This document shows positions 35,936-47,624 of a DNA stretch of 64,000 bases, one piece after another. Numbering within the stretch: the first letter of the stretch is position 1; each line of letters starts with the position of its first letter. The translations under genes and the position numbers were made by a program. The stretch comes from Muscardinus avellanarius (lineage: Eukaryota > Chordata > Mammalia > Rodentia > Gliridae): assembly GCA_963383645.1 (NCBI GenBank), contig OY726564.1, positions 109,948,540-110,012,539 on the forward strand. Direction: 5' to 3'. Under the pieces are notes generated by a model. The model did not search any database. It was given only the letters and a program-made list of their open reading frames with translations, and was not told the origin of the DNA.

Positions 35936-36341
35936 TAGAAGAAGTAAGGGTCAGAAAACTCAAAGAACTTGCCGGGAGCTCCAAAAATGGTCAATGTACC
36001 ATGATGAATCACATCAATGCCTATGTCATGGTATGGGAGTATTAGTACTCCAGGAAATAGAGCGTAACATAAATGATCCCCCTTACTTAGTGCATTGTGC
36101 AGCTATCCTGCCCTGAAATGGGCACGTGAGGGCAGCAAATTGCATCATCTCTGCCACACAGATTAGAAAGCAGGAATAGGAATTGGTTAAGTGTTTTTCC
36201 TGACACAAGGCCATTGTGAACTGCAACTCAGTAGTCCCTTTACTCAGAACAGGATTTGGTTCCTTACTAGTCACAGTGTGGTACCCAGAGCAAAAATACT
36301 GGCACTATCTGGGAGCTGGTTAGAAATGAATCATAGTGTAT

Positions 36342-36752
36342 GCCAGACATGGTAGCACATGCCTGTCACCCAAGAACTTAGGAGACTGAGACAGGAAGAT
36401 TGCAGGTTTGAGGTTAGCCTTAGCAACTTAACAAAGCCTTGTTTTTTAAAAAAGAAAATAAGCCAAGCGTGGTAGTGCACGCTTGTAATCCCAGCATTCA
36501 GGAGATGGAGACCAGAGGATTGTGGTTCACGGACAGCATCAGCTATTTACTTAGTGAGACCCTTCACAACTTAGTGAGACAGTTTCAAAAAATATAAAGA
36601 CTAAAAAAATAGACCCGGGTGTAGCTCAGAGGTAGAATGCCTCTGGGTTCCATCACCAGTACTGCAAAAAAAAAAAAAAAAAAAAGTACTGGGGGTGTAG
36701 CTCAAAGATAGAATGGTCCTGTGTTCAATCCCCGGTACCCTCCAAAAAACAC
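36342..36752 (+). repeat. B1-dID SINE interrupted by a second SINE
   Basis: Outer copy: the B1 half ('gccagacatggtagcacatg' to 'aagccttgttttttaa') is separated from an ID half ('gtactgggggtgtagctcaa' to 'caatccccggtacc') by a complete inner SINE. An internal duplication is the alternative reading. Confidence 0.85.
36461..36684 (+). repeat. Inner B1-dID SINE of nested pair
   Basis: Starts 'agccaagcgtggtagtgcac', has its own linker and ID half ('gggtgtagctcagaggtaga'), and ends in about 20 A within the linker of the outer copy. Confidence 0.92.
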
Positions 36753-38064
36753 ACATAAATAGAAATAAATCATAAATCATATCATCCCACCCAGATCAAC
36801 TCAAGCACAACTGGCATTTCAAGAAGTTCCCCTAAGTGATTCCTGTGCATGTTAAGGTTTGAGATGTGCTGTGCTGATCTGGACCTTCTTAAATGACACA
36901 GTCCTCTACCCCACCCCAAATAGAAAATCAGCACTCCCAAACTCCATGCCAGTTTTCCTCTTAACAAACTGCAGGCCTGGTTTCTCAAGCCAATATCCTA
37001 ACAGGGGCGCAGCGGCCTTCAGACCTGACGAGTCTACAGCTGAGTACAGTCATCAGCTGTCTCTAAAGTCAGGCCTCCAGATGCTGCGCCCCAGCCCTTT
37101 CTACCCAACAAGAATAGTATCATCAGGACCATCCAATCAGAGACTGACTTTGGCTTTTTCCTTTTTTTTTTTTTAATGCTAACTTAAGAAAACAGCAACA
37201 CCCCACACAGAGCTCTTCTGCCTTGTTCCATGGAGCCCCTCTGTCAGAATAAACAATATGTCACTCCTGAAAGTATGAGCATTTTTCTCTTTCTACATCC
37301 CACTCCTAATATCTGTTTTTGAACTTTATGCTGCTAAGTCACAGGTCTCCAAATTGCCGGGAGCCATACCACCTTCCCCCTCCGTCTGAGCACCTAAACC
37401 CACAGGTAGGTCCCTTCTCCATCTTCTACTACCAGTGCCCCCTCCCAGCCTCGCTCTTCCAACCACCCTTACTTTATGTCTTCCTGGTCCTTTCTACAAA
37501 TGGCTGAGAGTGTTTATCCTAGCAAACATGCTCAGAGTTACTTCCTTAACTGAAAACAACCTGAGGTTTCTCCAATGCATGGGATGTAACCCTAAACATA
37601 CACAAAGGTCATTACAATTATTCCTCACAGTAATAATATCAATTCCTAGAGTTGCATGTTTGAGGACCTGGAGATTTCACCAAAAGGCAGTCATGAACTG
37701 GAGCTAGTATTTAATAGGACCCCATGGCCTTCACCATCCTTCACCAATCACCTGTCCATTCGCATATTCTTCTGCAATTATCATTGAGCACCTAGTGTAT
37801 GCCTGTTTATTATATTAGGTTTTGTAGTTGTGAAAAACAAATATAAATGCTGTAATAGTACCAGAATATTACTAGTCTTACACAGAGTAAATCTCCAACA
37901 CTGTATGGAAAAGTGAAGGTATGAAGAAACTGTTTGAGGGAGACTTGTTAGGTAGAGGAGGAGAAGGCCATCCCAGGCAGAAGGCACAGTGCATGTTATG
38001 AGCCCAGAGGGCACAAAAGGTCATGCACATTGAATCCATGGTCAAGTAAATGAAGAAACGCATG

Positions 38065-38067
<3 letters not shown>

Positions 38068-38130
<63 letters not shown>
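38068..38130. repeat. (CT)n microsatellite
   Basis: About 31 CT units; gives spurious Arg/Glu repeats on the minus strand. Confidence 0.98.
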
Positions 38131-38131
<1 letters not shown>

Positions 38132-38384
38132 TTCCTCCTTCCCTTCCCCTCCTATAGTGGGGCAGAGTCCACTCAGGATGTGTATGTGTGGGGGCGGGGT
38201 GGGGTGCTGGCTGGAGTCTGAGAGGATAAAATTTCTGCAGAAAAGGGCAAACAATAAGTTCATTTTCTGCGAAAAGTTTTTTCATTTGTGAGAAATACTT
38301 TTGCTCTCTTCAAAGTTTTAGCACAACTTTTCAGTACAATGTACATGGTACACATTCACAAACATATCAAAGTTAATCACTAAG

Positions 38385-38522
38385 CCAAGCACGAGAAGGA
38401 GAGAAGGGGAAGGAAATGGGGAGGGAATTGGGAAAGGGCTAAATGAGTGATGTGTGCATGTATGCCCCTACCACGTTGTACCCATTAAGATGTATGACTA
38501 TAATGCACCAATACAAACAGTT
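38385..38522 (+). mobile_element. LINE-1 3' tail, sense
   Basis: Purine-rich 'gaagggg...gggagggaattggg' then 'tgcatgtatgcccctaccac', 'ataatgcaccaatac'. Only the last part of the 3' UTR is present. Confidence 0.65.
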
Positions 38523-38899
38523 CCTCCAGGGATTACGACTCACAGGTTGAGGGACTGAAGGCACTCATAGGCACATACACATACGTGCCCCTCACCTGAA
38601 AAATAACCAATCAGCTACCACCTGGCCCCTGTTGCTCTGTTAGAAAGCAGAGATGTTTGTGTGGCCCCTTTTCCAGGAGCCACAGCAATTATTAAGACCT
38701 GACTCCATGAAGGAATTATCAGAGCATCCTGCATCTTGTCTTGGATGTACACAGTTATGTTCTCCTGACATCACAGCCCTCAAAGTGAGCTGAAAGCCAA
38801 AGGCCAATTCTCCTTGCCCCAAGAGAAAGTGTCAGAAGTCTTAGTGGCCTTCAGTAGGCTTTTAGTGACTGAACGGGGTGATTCTTACCAAGTGTGGTA

Positions 38900-39110
38900 G
38901 AGTGGCCAAAGTAAAATGTTATAGAGTCAGAGGACCAGAGCTAGAACTGCAGCCCTGGCTCCTACTGCATCTCTAACTTGGAATAAAATACTTGGCCTGT
39001 CTTGTCCTCTGTTTTCCCATCTAAAAAATGGAGGTAATCAGACATTCTCCCAAGTCAGCACTGGAAGATCATGTCCGTTAGTGTACTTGAAGCATGCGGT
39101 ACAATGCACT
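38900..39110 (+). repeat. MIR remnant
   Basis: 'agagtcagaggaccagagct', 'cctgtcttgtcctctgtttt', 'cccatctaaaaaatggaggt', 'atcagacattctccc'. Clear sense MIR order. Confidence 0.75.
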
Positions 39111-40006
39111 CCCACCCCTGTCCTCTATTAGTGCCATAAGTATAGGATGTTGCCATTCTACTCAATATTTCCACCCTACTTAATTTTTCAGATTTATTTC
39201 CCCCAAGAATCCCTCAAGAGACAGATCCTGAACCCGTTAGGTCTGGCCTGACTCCATCATTAGAGAGCAAGTCTAGGTTGCCAACACAAGGCTCACTCTC
39301 TAGGCCGAAGAAAGGGTTAGCAGAGCCTTTGATACAGGTGGGGAAGGAAAGAGATAAGAATGAGCATCAGGGCATGAAGAAGTTAAGAGGTGAAGAAAGT
39401 CCTACTGGCTCACTTATGACAAGTAAGCTCTTCAGAAGATTAGCTATTGTCTTAAAATTCAGATTTATAGAGAAGTTAGCAGTCATAAAACACAGAGTTG
39501 TATGATACGACGCTCCCTGGCTTACAGTGAAGGTCACAGGGAAATTCCTGAGTGCAGCAAGCACTGTGTGTGAAATAAGGGCCTGTGTGCCAGTCACTAG
39601 CCCCGTAATGTCGGCAGCAGCTAGCTGGCCTGTACCCCCGTGTGTACTGGAATGGCCAAAACTCAGAACAGAGACACAGTCACTTTGAAGCCAGAAGGAG
39701 CTGTAATGAATTAACTTAAAGCCCACATTATCCTACAATGGCAAGAGAATTGAAGACTCCCAGGATAAACTTAGAATGTACTTACTGTAAACACTAATTA
39801 TAAAGCCAGACAACATCTTAATGGAAAGAAAACAAAATTCTATTTCTTACAGATGCTGAGTGTACATAGAGATTATAGTGCTTTCCTTACTCGGCATGCC
39901 ATAGAGAGCACATGTGTAGAGATGTATAATGATTTAGCACCTATTCCTTTACCTGTGTATGCAATGTTATGGCACAGGGCTTAAAATTAGGTAGATTATT
40001 ATAGCA

Positions 40007-40234
40007 TTTTTTGTTTTTTTTTTTTTACTTTTTTATTTTTTGTGGTGCTGGGGATTGAACCCAGGGGCATTCTACCTCTGAGTTATACTCCAGCACAATT
40101 TTTTGGTTTTGAAACACAGTCTCACTAAGTTGTAGAAGGCCTTACTAAGTAGCTGAGGCTGTCCACGAACTCAGATCCTCTGGTCTCAGCCTCCCAAGTA
40201 CTGGGATTACAAGCATGGGCCACCACGCCTGGCT
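40007..40234 (-). repeat. B1-dID SINE, antisense, full length
   Basis: Poly(T), 'gtgctggggattgaacccag', 'ttttggttttgaaacacagt', 'ccaccacgcctggct'. Confidence 0.95.
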
Positions 40235-40704
40235 ATTACAACAATCTTTAAAAGATATAAATCAATCCAGGACATTAAAGAAGTTTTAGTACTGCCTCCC
40301 TGCACACTTGCAGTTCCCTAGCCACGTTTCCTCCACCCCTTCCTCTAGTAGGATAAGAACAATGGAACCACAGAGCTTTAAGCTATTGTTCAGAAGTACG
40401 AAAAACCCTTAAAAGCCAGGTAAGCTCTCCAGGACTTGTCCTGGCCCTTACCCTTCCAGACCAGACGGACTCTCTTGTCCACTATAATGTTTGCAGTGTG
40501 TCCATCTCCATTTTGTTATTTATTTCCACTTCTTTCCTACACTCTTCCTTCTTCTTGTTGTGGTCCACTTGAAGTCATCATCATACCTGGATAACTCATG
40601 GAGCTGACAGTGGTATGATATGAACATACAGAGAGGAATCTGATGAGGGCAGCAAAGTAAGTGCATTTGTAAATATTTGATGAAAATTTCTGTCTTGAGG
40701 TGTT

Positions 40705-40705
<1 letters not shown>

Positions 40706-40750
<45 letters not shown>
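40706..40750. repeat. (TG)n microsatellite on SINE tail
   Basis: About 22 TG units ending exactly where an antisense SINE begins. Confidence 0.97.
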
Positions 40751-40752
<2 letters not shown>

Positions 40753-40917
40753 GGTACTGGGGATTGAACCCAGGAGTGTTCTACCTCTGAGCTACAACCA
40801 TAGCCCTATTTTATTTTAAAGAGAAGTTTCACTAAGTGACTGAGGGCCTCACTAAGTTGCTGGCCTTGAACCTGTAATCCTTCTGTCAGCCTTCCAAGTT
40901 CAGGGATTAAGGCATAT
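40751..40917 (-). repeat. B1-dID SINE, antisense, shortened B1
   Basis: 'ttggtactggggattgaacc', 'ttctacctctgagctacaac', 'cactaagttgctggccttga'. Confidence 0.92.
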
Positions 40918-41414
40918 TCCCCCACTGATGGACTTGAATGTCTATGTTTTTCTGCATCTGCTAAGTAAAGATCTATATCCCCCACTCTGAGTGCTAATTC
41001 CCGCCTTTCTGGTCTCTGTACTATTTTTCTGATGCGCGGGAACCAGCCATAGATAGAATAGATACCATAAAAAAATGTAGCTGAATTTAGCAAAACCCTG
41101 TTTCAAATAATTTTTTTTTAACGTAGCTGAGAATAGTCCTTCCTAAAGGTTTCTTGTTTAACAAACTAGAAGGGGCCCAGTCATCAAGTCATTTTTTAAG
41201 GAGCATTAACCTGCCGGAAACCATATTACAGTTGTTGATGATGGTGATGGTGGTGATAATGGTGTCCATGAAGATGAACAAGGGCACTGCTGCTGAGTCA
41301 AAGCTTAATACAACCAGAAACTCTGCTCAGTATTTTGTGTTTATTATCTCATTTAATCCTCAAAAAAATCTATAAGTACTTCTGTTAACTGTTACATAAA
41401 TAAGGATAGTGATG

Positions 41415-41580
41415 GGATCACAGGTTCAAGGACAATATGAGAATGTCAGCAATAGCAACATTTTGTCACCCATCAAGACCCTGTGTTTAAAAACAGGTGG
41501 GACAGGAGAGGGATAATGGAGATACAGCTCAGAGACAGAATGCCCCTGGGTTGAATGCCCAGTACCATAAAAAAAAAAAA
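41415..41580 (+). repeat. B1-dID SINE fragment
   Basis: Starts inside the B1 half ('gatcacaggttcaaggacaa') and ends 'ccagtaccataaaaaa'. Confidence 0.82.
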
Positions 41581-41740
41581 TGGGATTCAAAATAATCTCT
41601 CCAAACCCAGATCGCATATGACTACTAAGCCAGGGGATAAATCTTAAACTAAGAACACCCTCCTTAGTATTTTGACTAAATTGTTTTAAAGTAGTGCTTA
41701 AATTTTAAACTCAAATCTATAAATCTCAAAAACTTTCATG

Positions 41741-41916
41741 GCCAGGCATGATGGAGCATGCCTACCTTTCCAGTTCTTGGGAGGCTGAGACAGGAGGATC
41801 ACAGGTCCAGTCTCAGCAATTTAGCAGAATCTTAACAACCTAGTAAAACCTTGTTTCAAGATAAAAAGGGGTATAGCTCAGAGGTAGAATGTTTCTGGGT
41901 TCAGCCTCTAGTGACA
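41741..41916 (+). repeat. B1-dID SINE
   Basis: 'gccaggcatgatggagcatg', 'gaggctgagacaggaggatc', 'gggtatagctcagaggtaga'. Confidence 0.92.
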
Positions 41917-42374
41917 CGGAAATATGTTATTTCCTTTAACAGTCTACCTTAAAAAAAGACTTAGATCTAGTACTCTGGGGGATAAATAAACCATAACTAA
42001 CAAAAATTTATCCATAAAAAGGAATAAAACTTTGGCTATCTAATCAGACCAAGAGTTCTTAAGAGCATCCTAAATATTTTCTACTGTCTATGCTTGTGTA
42101 GCATTTGTGTTTATAATAATCACACAATGTACACAATTTGTATTTATAATAAACACACAATAATTTGTGGGGTTTTTTGGCCTGGTAGCAATAAATTATT
42201 AACATATCACTTTTTTCAATTGTGTTATCCCAAAGGGTTAATTTTTTCTGCTTGTTCTGTTGATAAAATAAAATATAGACTTTTAGAACTAGGAAACACT
42301 TGGCTTTACTTTGAGAATGTGGAAAAAGAAGTCTAAGGAGATGAAATGATTTCAAGATCCAAGTTCTTGTTAGC

Positions 42375-42740
42375 CAAAAGCACAGGTTTTAGCAGTGGAA
42401 TGATTTTAATCACAACCTCACTATTTATTAGCTGAGTGATGGAGGGAAGGCAATTTAACCACACTCTTTTTTTTGGTGGTACTGGGGTTCCTGGAAACCC
42501 TTCTACCTCCAGGTTACACTCCCAGACCTATTTTATACTTCTTTTTTATATATTTGGAAACAGGGTCTCTTAAGTCAGCGTGGCTGGCTTTGAACCTGTG
42601 CGATCCTCCTGTCTTCGCCTCCCAAGCGCGGGGATTAAAAGTGTGCGCCACCACACCTGGCTTAACCACACTCTTGAATCTCATTTCCTTTATCTATAAT
42701 AGGGGATAATAATCTATTAAAATGTATCATAAATCACAGA
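42375..42740 (+). repeat. MIR split by a SINE
   Basis: Left part 'aaccttt'-type MIR core ('ttattagctgagtgatggag', 'ggcaatttaacc') and right part 'ctcatttcctttatctataa', 'aggggataataat' are one MIR interrupted at 42467-42661. Confidence 0.7.
42467..42661 (-). repeat. B1-dID SINE, antisense, variant subfamily, with TSD
   Basis: 'ggtggtactggggttcctgg', 'ttacactcccagacc', 'gggtctcttaagtcagc', 'caccacacctggc'. Flanked by a 14-base direct repeat ttaaccacactctt. Confidence 0.95.
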
Positions 42741-43743
42741 ATTATATAGGATTACATCACACCATATGGTTAAACTTTACTGTTTCATTAAAAAATAAAG
42801 TGTATTACTGTCACAAGAACTAAATGAGGGATGTACACACATATTCTACACACATTGTCCTCATCACACCAATAGAACAGAGCCCAGGCTGTGTGCTTTT
42901 CAACATGCCACGACACCAGCAACCTTTCTGTGTGCGTACAGATAGTTCAGGTGTGCAAAACTAGCTCTGTTCCATCACAGGGTCTTCCCCAGTCAGAGCA
43001 GGAAGGGTTCCAAAGGTTTCACCAACCAAACATGCATCAGACAGCACATAATCCCAACATGAGGCCTACATATTGCAGTCTGGCTCTATGGTAATATTTA
43101 TAAAACTTAAATAGATTTATGGGCTTTGGAGACATTAATACGATAGGTGAACCCCTGCCATCCTATAGAAAGTATGGCTATTTCTAATTACCTTCAGAAA
43201 GATCTGACTATGCCATCTCCAAACTGATGGCATTCTATGATGGTTAGAAGGAGAGATCACCTGAGCGGAGTGAGAAGGATGGCATAATTTAAAAGTTAAA
43301 TGAGGTATGGGCCCTAATGAGGTTAGCCTGACCTTCACACATACAGATAACACATAATGAGAAAGCCAACTGTGGAAAGGAAAGATAAGGGAGACTATTA
43401 GAGGGTCTGTTTGATAAAATATAAGTCAAACACATTTATTGCAGCTTCCTAGAGAGTCAGGTTAATGAAACAGCGAGGGAGTGATATATGCTGTGACGAG
43501 GAAGGAATTCCTGAACCTTTATAAACTGTGCAGGCTCAAGTTACGGTTCTGTTTGTCTTTTCCCTGTTATCTTCTATTACCTTCAAAAATATAATCCTCC
43601 AAGTGACATGTAAAAGTCTACCAAGCAAAAGGAATGATACAGAAATTATGAAAAGACATGTCTCACTGCTTTTTCTTAAAAGAACCAAAATTTCATGGCA
43701 CATTGTTCTAGCAGGAACAATGCCTTCACTAGACCAGTGTTGC

Positions 43744-43774
43744 TGTGTGTGTGTGTATGTGTGCGTGTGTGTGT
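43744..43774. repeat. (TG)n microsatellite, interrupted
   Basis: GTGT run with tatgtgtgcg interruptions, directly against an antisense SINE. Confidence 0.93.
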
Positions 43775-43958
43775 TATTGGGGATTAAACCCTGGGAACTC
43801 GGGGGTATTCTACTTCTGGCTCTACCCTCAGTCTTATTTTCTTTTTTGCTTTTGAAACAGGGTCTCCCGAAGTTGTTCTTACCAAGTTGATAAGACTGGC
43901 CTCAAACCTGAGCTCTTCCTGTCTCGGCTTCGCTAGTACTGGGATTACCGGCCTGGAC
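43775..43958 (-). repeat. B1-dID SINE, antisense
   Basis: 'ttggggattaaaccctggga', 'ttttgaaacagggtctcccg', 'agtactgggattaccggc'. Confidence 0.9.
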
Positions 43959-45079
43959 CCTCATATCCAGTGACCAGTGCTTCTTAATCTTGGCCGCACA
44001 CTGGAGTGACTCAGGCAGGCGACAGCAGTTGGCCAAGTAAAAGGCCCCCACTGGGAAGAGCTGAGCAGAAGGACAGCATCGTGTGTGAGGGCAAGGGCAG
44101 CAAGCCACAGCCTCTATAAGGAGGGAACCAAAGCAGTCCAGTAGCATCCACACCCGTGCTGCAGGAGACGCCATATACAACTGGAAGGAAGTGATCCCAG
44201 GGAAAGGAGTGAGATCCATGGCCATACACATAAGCAAGACTCAGACAGATGCACAAGGCCCTGAAACTAAGTTTAAAGCTGTTTCCTCCCTAAATAAATG
44301 ACAGAAAGTTAGCCATTCAGTTTTATGTGGGAGAATACTGTAATTGGATTTCCATTTCTTGAAAGACTTTCTATCTACCCATCATCTATTTATCTATCTG
44401 GCTGAAATGTGGTCCATGTATTGGGGAGGAAGACTGGAGCCAAGCTCACTCTAGAAGTGAAAAGTTGCAGTGGCCTCTTTCAAAGAAGTGTCAGCAGGTG
44501 TCAGGAACAATGGGCATATATGAGAGTCCAGAACATAATGGCATTCCATGGGCGTTTGTGACTGGCTCGAGAGATGGAAGACACCAAAGGGTGATGAAAT
44601 GACGCACAGGTGCCCTGCTCCACCAGCCTACCGGCACACACAGAGACATGCAGTTGTGGAAGGAACAGTTATAGGCTGTTTGGTACAAGTAAGAGCTTAA
44701 GATGCAAGTGAGGTTCCCAGGTGGCTACATCTATAGGTATTTGGTCTTAGGGCCCATGTACCTTAAGGGAAGAATGTATAGAGGCAGGGTGGGCTTCAGT
44801 GTATGGACTGCACACTGGGCTGCGGGCTGAACGAGCTTCATCCCTGACACGTGTGTAGATGAAGAGAGAAGAGAGAACTTGGAGAATGCCAACATGGGAG
44901 CAATGACAGAGGGGAAAATGCTAGGAAAGAAAACTGAGAAGGGCCAGAGGGAAGGAAATCGGGGTGTGAGATGGATGAGAAGTAAGAGGAACAGTTCCTA
45001 GCAGGAGGTATGGCCCACTATGCTATAGCTGGGGGCCTTCCTCTGTTTTTGAGGTTTGACCAGGTCTCACTGCTAGGTC

Positions 45080-45180
45080 TTTATTTCTTTCCATTTCTTT
45101 TTTTTCTTCCTCATTTCTTTCTTTTTCTCTTTCTTCCTTCCTTCATTTTTTTTTTTGTTTTTGTTTTTGTTTGTTTGTTT
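45080..45180. repeat. T-rich low-complexity tract
   Basis: TTTC and TTTG runs that merge into the tail of the antisense SINE at 45145. Confidence 0.9.
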
Positions 45181-45388
45181 CTGGTGGTATTGGGAATTGA
45201 ATCCAGGGGAATTCTACTTCTGAGCTATACCTCAGCCTTATTTTCTTTTTATTTTCTTTCTTTCTTTTGTTTTTTTTTTTTTGAAACAGCATCTTATTAA
45301 GTTGCAGAAGCTGGCCTCAAGCCTGCCATCCTCTCTTGTCCCAGCCTCCCAAAGTACTAGGATGAGAGGCATGCAGCACCAGGCCCAG
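45145..45388 (-). repeat. B1-dID SINE, antisense
   Basis: 'tggtattgggaattgaatcc', 'tttttgaaacagcatcttat', 'gcatgcagcaccaggccc'. Confidence 0.92.
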
Positions 45389-45597
45389 TGTCTTTCTTTA
45401 TTTCGGATCCTGGCCTGGAGCTTGCACCTTCCCTGATATCCCTGGGTGGAACTGGATGAAGCTGGAATAGGAATCTCAGAGAAAGCCAGAGCCAGCCCGC
45501 ATCTTCTTTTCTCTTGGAACAATAGACTGGAAGAAGCAGGAAGGGAATGCCTTTGGCTGATATTTGGGTATTCATTCCTCTTAAAAAGAGATGAGCA

Positions 45598-45810
45598 CAC
45601 CAGGTATGGTGGCGCACGCTTGTAATCCCAGCACTTGGGAGGCTGAGACAGGAGGATCCGGGTTCACAGACAGCCTCAGCTACTTAACGAGGCCCTATGC
45701 AACTCAGTTAGACCCTGTTTCAAAATAAAGAATAAAAATTAGGGCTGGGGGTGGAATTTGGAAGTAGAATGGCCCTGGGTTCCATCCCTAGTACTGCAAA
45801 AAATAAAAAA
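45598..45810 (+). repeat. B1-dID SINE, well preserved
   Basis: 'caggtatggtggcgcacgct', 'tgtaatcccagcacttggga', 'agggctgggggtggaatttg', ending 'ctagtactgcaaaaaat'. A short repeat atgagca on both sides may be the target duplication. Confidence 0.96.
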
Positions 45811-45834
45811 TGAGCAGTAAGTGATCCTTAGAGT

Positions 45835-46010
45835 AGCATGTATATGGAACTTCGCTTAAAATGTTTTCAGTGTATTATTTGAATCAATGCTGCTGGACAG
45901 AAATAATTACCACCCTTCATATTATGGATGCCAGCACTAAGAGAATGGATGTTGAATAACATGGCCCAATTTCATACAAACAAGGGACAAAGCTAACCCT
46001 CAAGGAGGTG
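45835..46010 (-). repeat. MIR remnant
   Basis: 'taattaccacccttcatatt', 'ctaagagaatggatg', 'aataacatggcccaatttc'. Confidence 0.5.
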
Positions 46011-47413
46011 GGTTCCCCCCACTAATTGTACACCTGCATAAAACTAGCCTGTTCTGCTCTCTCTAGATCTCCTACTTTGCCTGTTTTGCTCAGTTTCTTC
46101 TCTGAATGCATGCACATTCTGGGAGAAATTTGAGGGCTCCATTTGTATCACACTGGGAATTTTCCACATCGGGGTACACAGGGACATAGTCCCTTGGGTA
46201 AACATAAGCGGCAAGTGATGGTGATTCACACCCTACTTGCAAACTTCTGATTACAAATCCGTCACCTGCTCTGTAAACTGGTGTAAACTAAGATTTAATC
46301 AGTTTACACAGTGCTATAAATAATTGAATCTATCCTTAGCACCGTACTTGCGAATGTAATTGTTTAAGCCAACAGTGAGGCTGATGCTGGGATCTGAATG
46401 TCCAGTTTCTCAGCCAGCAAAGCTGTGTCTACAAATGGCTCTCAATTATCCTGCCTACGGGCAGGGAGGCAGGAGTGAGGGACAGGAACCAGAGTTCTGG
46501 GCAGGGACCCCCGCGTTTCCAACGTAAATCTCAGCCACGGGCCCAGGGAGCTGGTGATCACCTCTCTCCCCTTAATTTCTCCTGGTCATGAGACATTCTT
46601 GTCTCTTCCATTGTTCTCCACTGCACTAACGTGCTCACATTTGAGGTTCCTGCTGGTGGTGCGTGAAGAGTCAGACAAGAAAAGAGAGGGTGGTAAGCAA
46701 GCCAACAGCAGCCTTTGGGCTAGTGGTCCTAACGTTCTCACATAGGATCCAGAACACTCACTGCCTGTTGGCGTGCACCTAAGCTAATTGCACACACGTC
46801 CTATGGAAATCACATGCAAATGAGCTCTCGGTTGTCAGCTCTGTTTACCACACCTGCTAGAGTCCACTGAAGCAGAGATCACTGCTTTCTAATGAATATT
46901 CATCAGTATCATTTCTGTTCCTATCAGCCTGGCTCTTCCTCTGGCTGACAGGGCGGAGATGGGCTCGGCTTTTCTCCCATGCATGAGCCTGGGCCCTTTC
47001 TGGGATGGAAGGTGCTAGCCAGACCGGGCTCTTAGGACCCTATGTTAACCCTGGGGACCAGGCCAGGGAGTGCTCCCTGAGCCTCAGAGGCACAATGATG
47101 GATGAGGCTGTGCCAGGGCAGGATTGAACTTGGGTGATAGTAGCCCACTTGGGAGATTCCAAATATTTAATCACAAAGAAAACGAGTCTCAGGATGGACG
47201 TTCTCACTTAGGTGAGACTGTGCAATCTCCTATAAGAGGTTTAAGGAAAACAGAGGCTGTCTGCCTATCATCGTGGGAGAATCTACTTGTGTGGGGGAAG
47301 AGAGTGCACAGACAAGTAAGCAGGGCCACAATGGCATCCCCAACAATGGCATGGGATCTGAAAGGGGGAAGAGGAGCCAGGAGTCTGCGAGGAGGAAGAG
47401 CCCTGTCACTTAC

Positions 47414-47624
47414 TTCCTGGTTTCACTCCCCGCGCGCTCTGCCACGTAGTAGCCAGGCTGGCATTCGTATCTGCAGACTGTGCCCACGTCCTGGTTGCCA
47501 AGGCAGCGAGGCAGGAGCGGGTTGGCATTGGGAATGGCAGGGGGAGCGTCACATTCCAACTTGCAGAAGACTTCAGGGAGAGACCAGAGTCCATCTTCAA
47601 GGCAGGTCAGCCACGGGCTCAGTC
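47414..47624 (-). CDS. PAPPA2: PAPPA2 coding exon, end of CCP2 and start of CCP3
   Basis: Coding exon of 211 bases: two bases finishing a glycine codon, 69 codons, then AA of an asparagine codon (phase 1 to phase 2). It follows an acceptor ending tggagtcag. The peptide runs [20 protein letters not shown] (closing CCP2, with the W and C of the sushi fold) and then [20 protein letters not shown] and [20 protein letters not shown] (opening CCP3). The donor is AA|gtaagt, a perfect six-base donor. The open frame runs to 47781 upstream of the acceptor only by chance. It joins in frame to 29500-29668 across the 17.7 kb intron. A long plus-strand open frame lies opposite this exon and is treated as a shadow. 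Confidence 0.95.

Larger units (their letters stand above)
29669..47413 (-). other. PAPPA2: PAPPA2 intron (17.7 kb, largest complete one)
   Basis: Phase 2 intron. It carries about 12 SINEs including a nested pair, an MaLR-type LTR with a 20-bp duplication, a clear L2 remnant, MIR copies, a LINE-1 3' tail, and long CT, TG and ATC repeats. Unrecognised unique stretches include 29770-30720, 31170-33040, 37180-38060, 39120-40000 and 43960-45060. Confidence 0.9.

Noticed and set aside
36600..36752. tRNA-like sequence with A- and B-box features
   Set aside because: It is the ID half of SINEs (tRNA-derived), present in dozens of copies with poly(A) tails, not a functional tRNA gene.
37878..38285. 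Arg/Glu-repeat protein on the minus strand
   Set aside because: Produced by translating the (CT)n microsatellite; no flanking coding signature.
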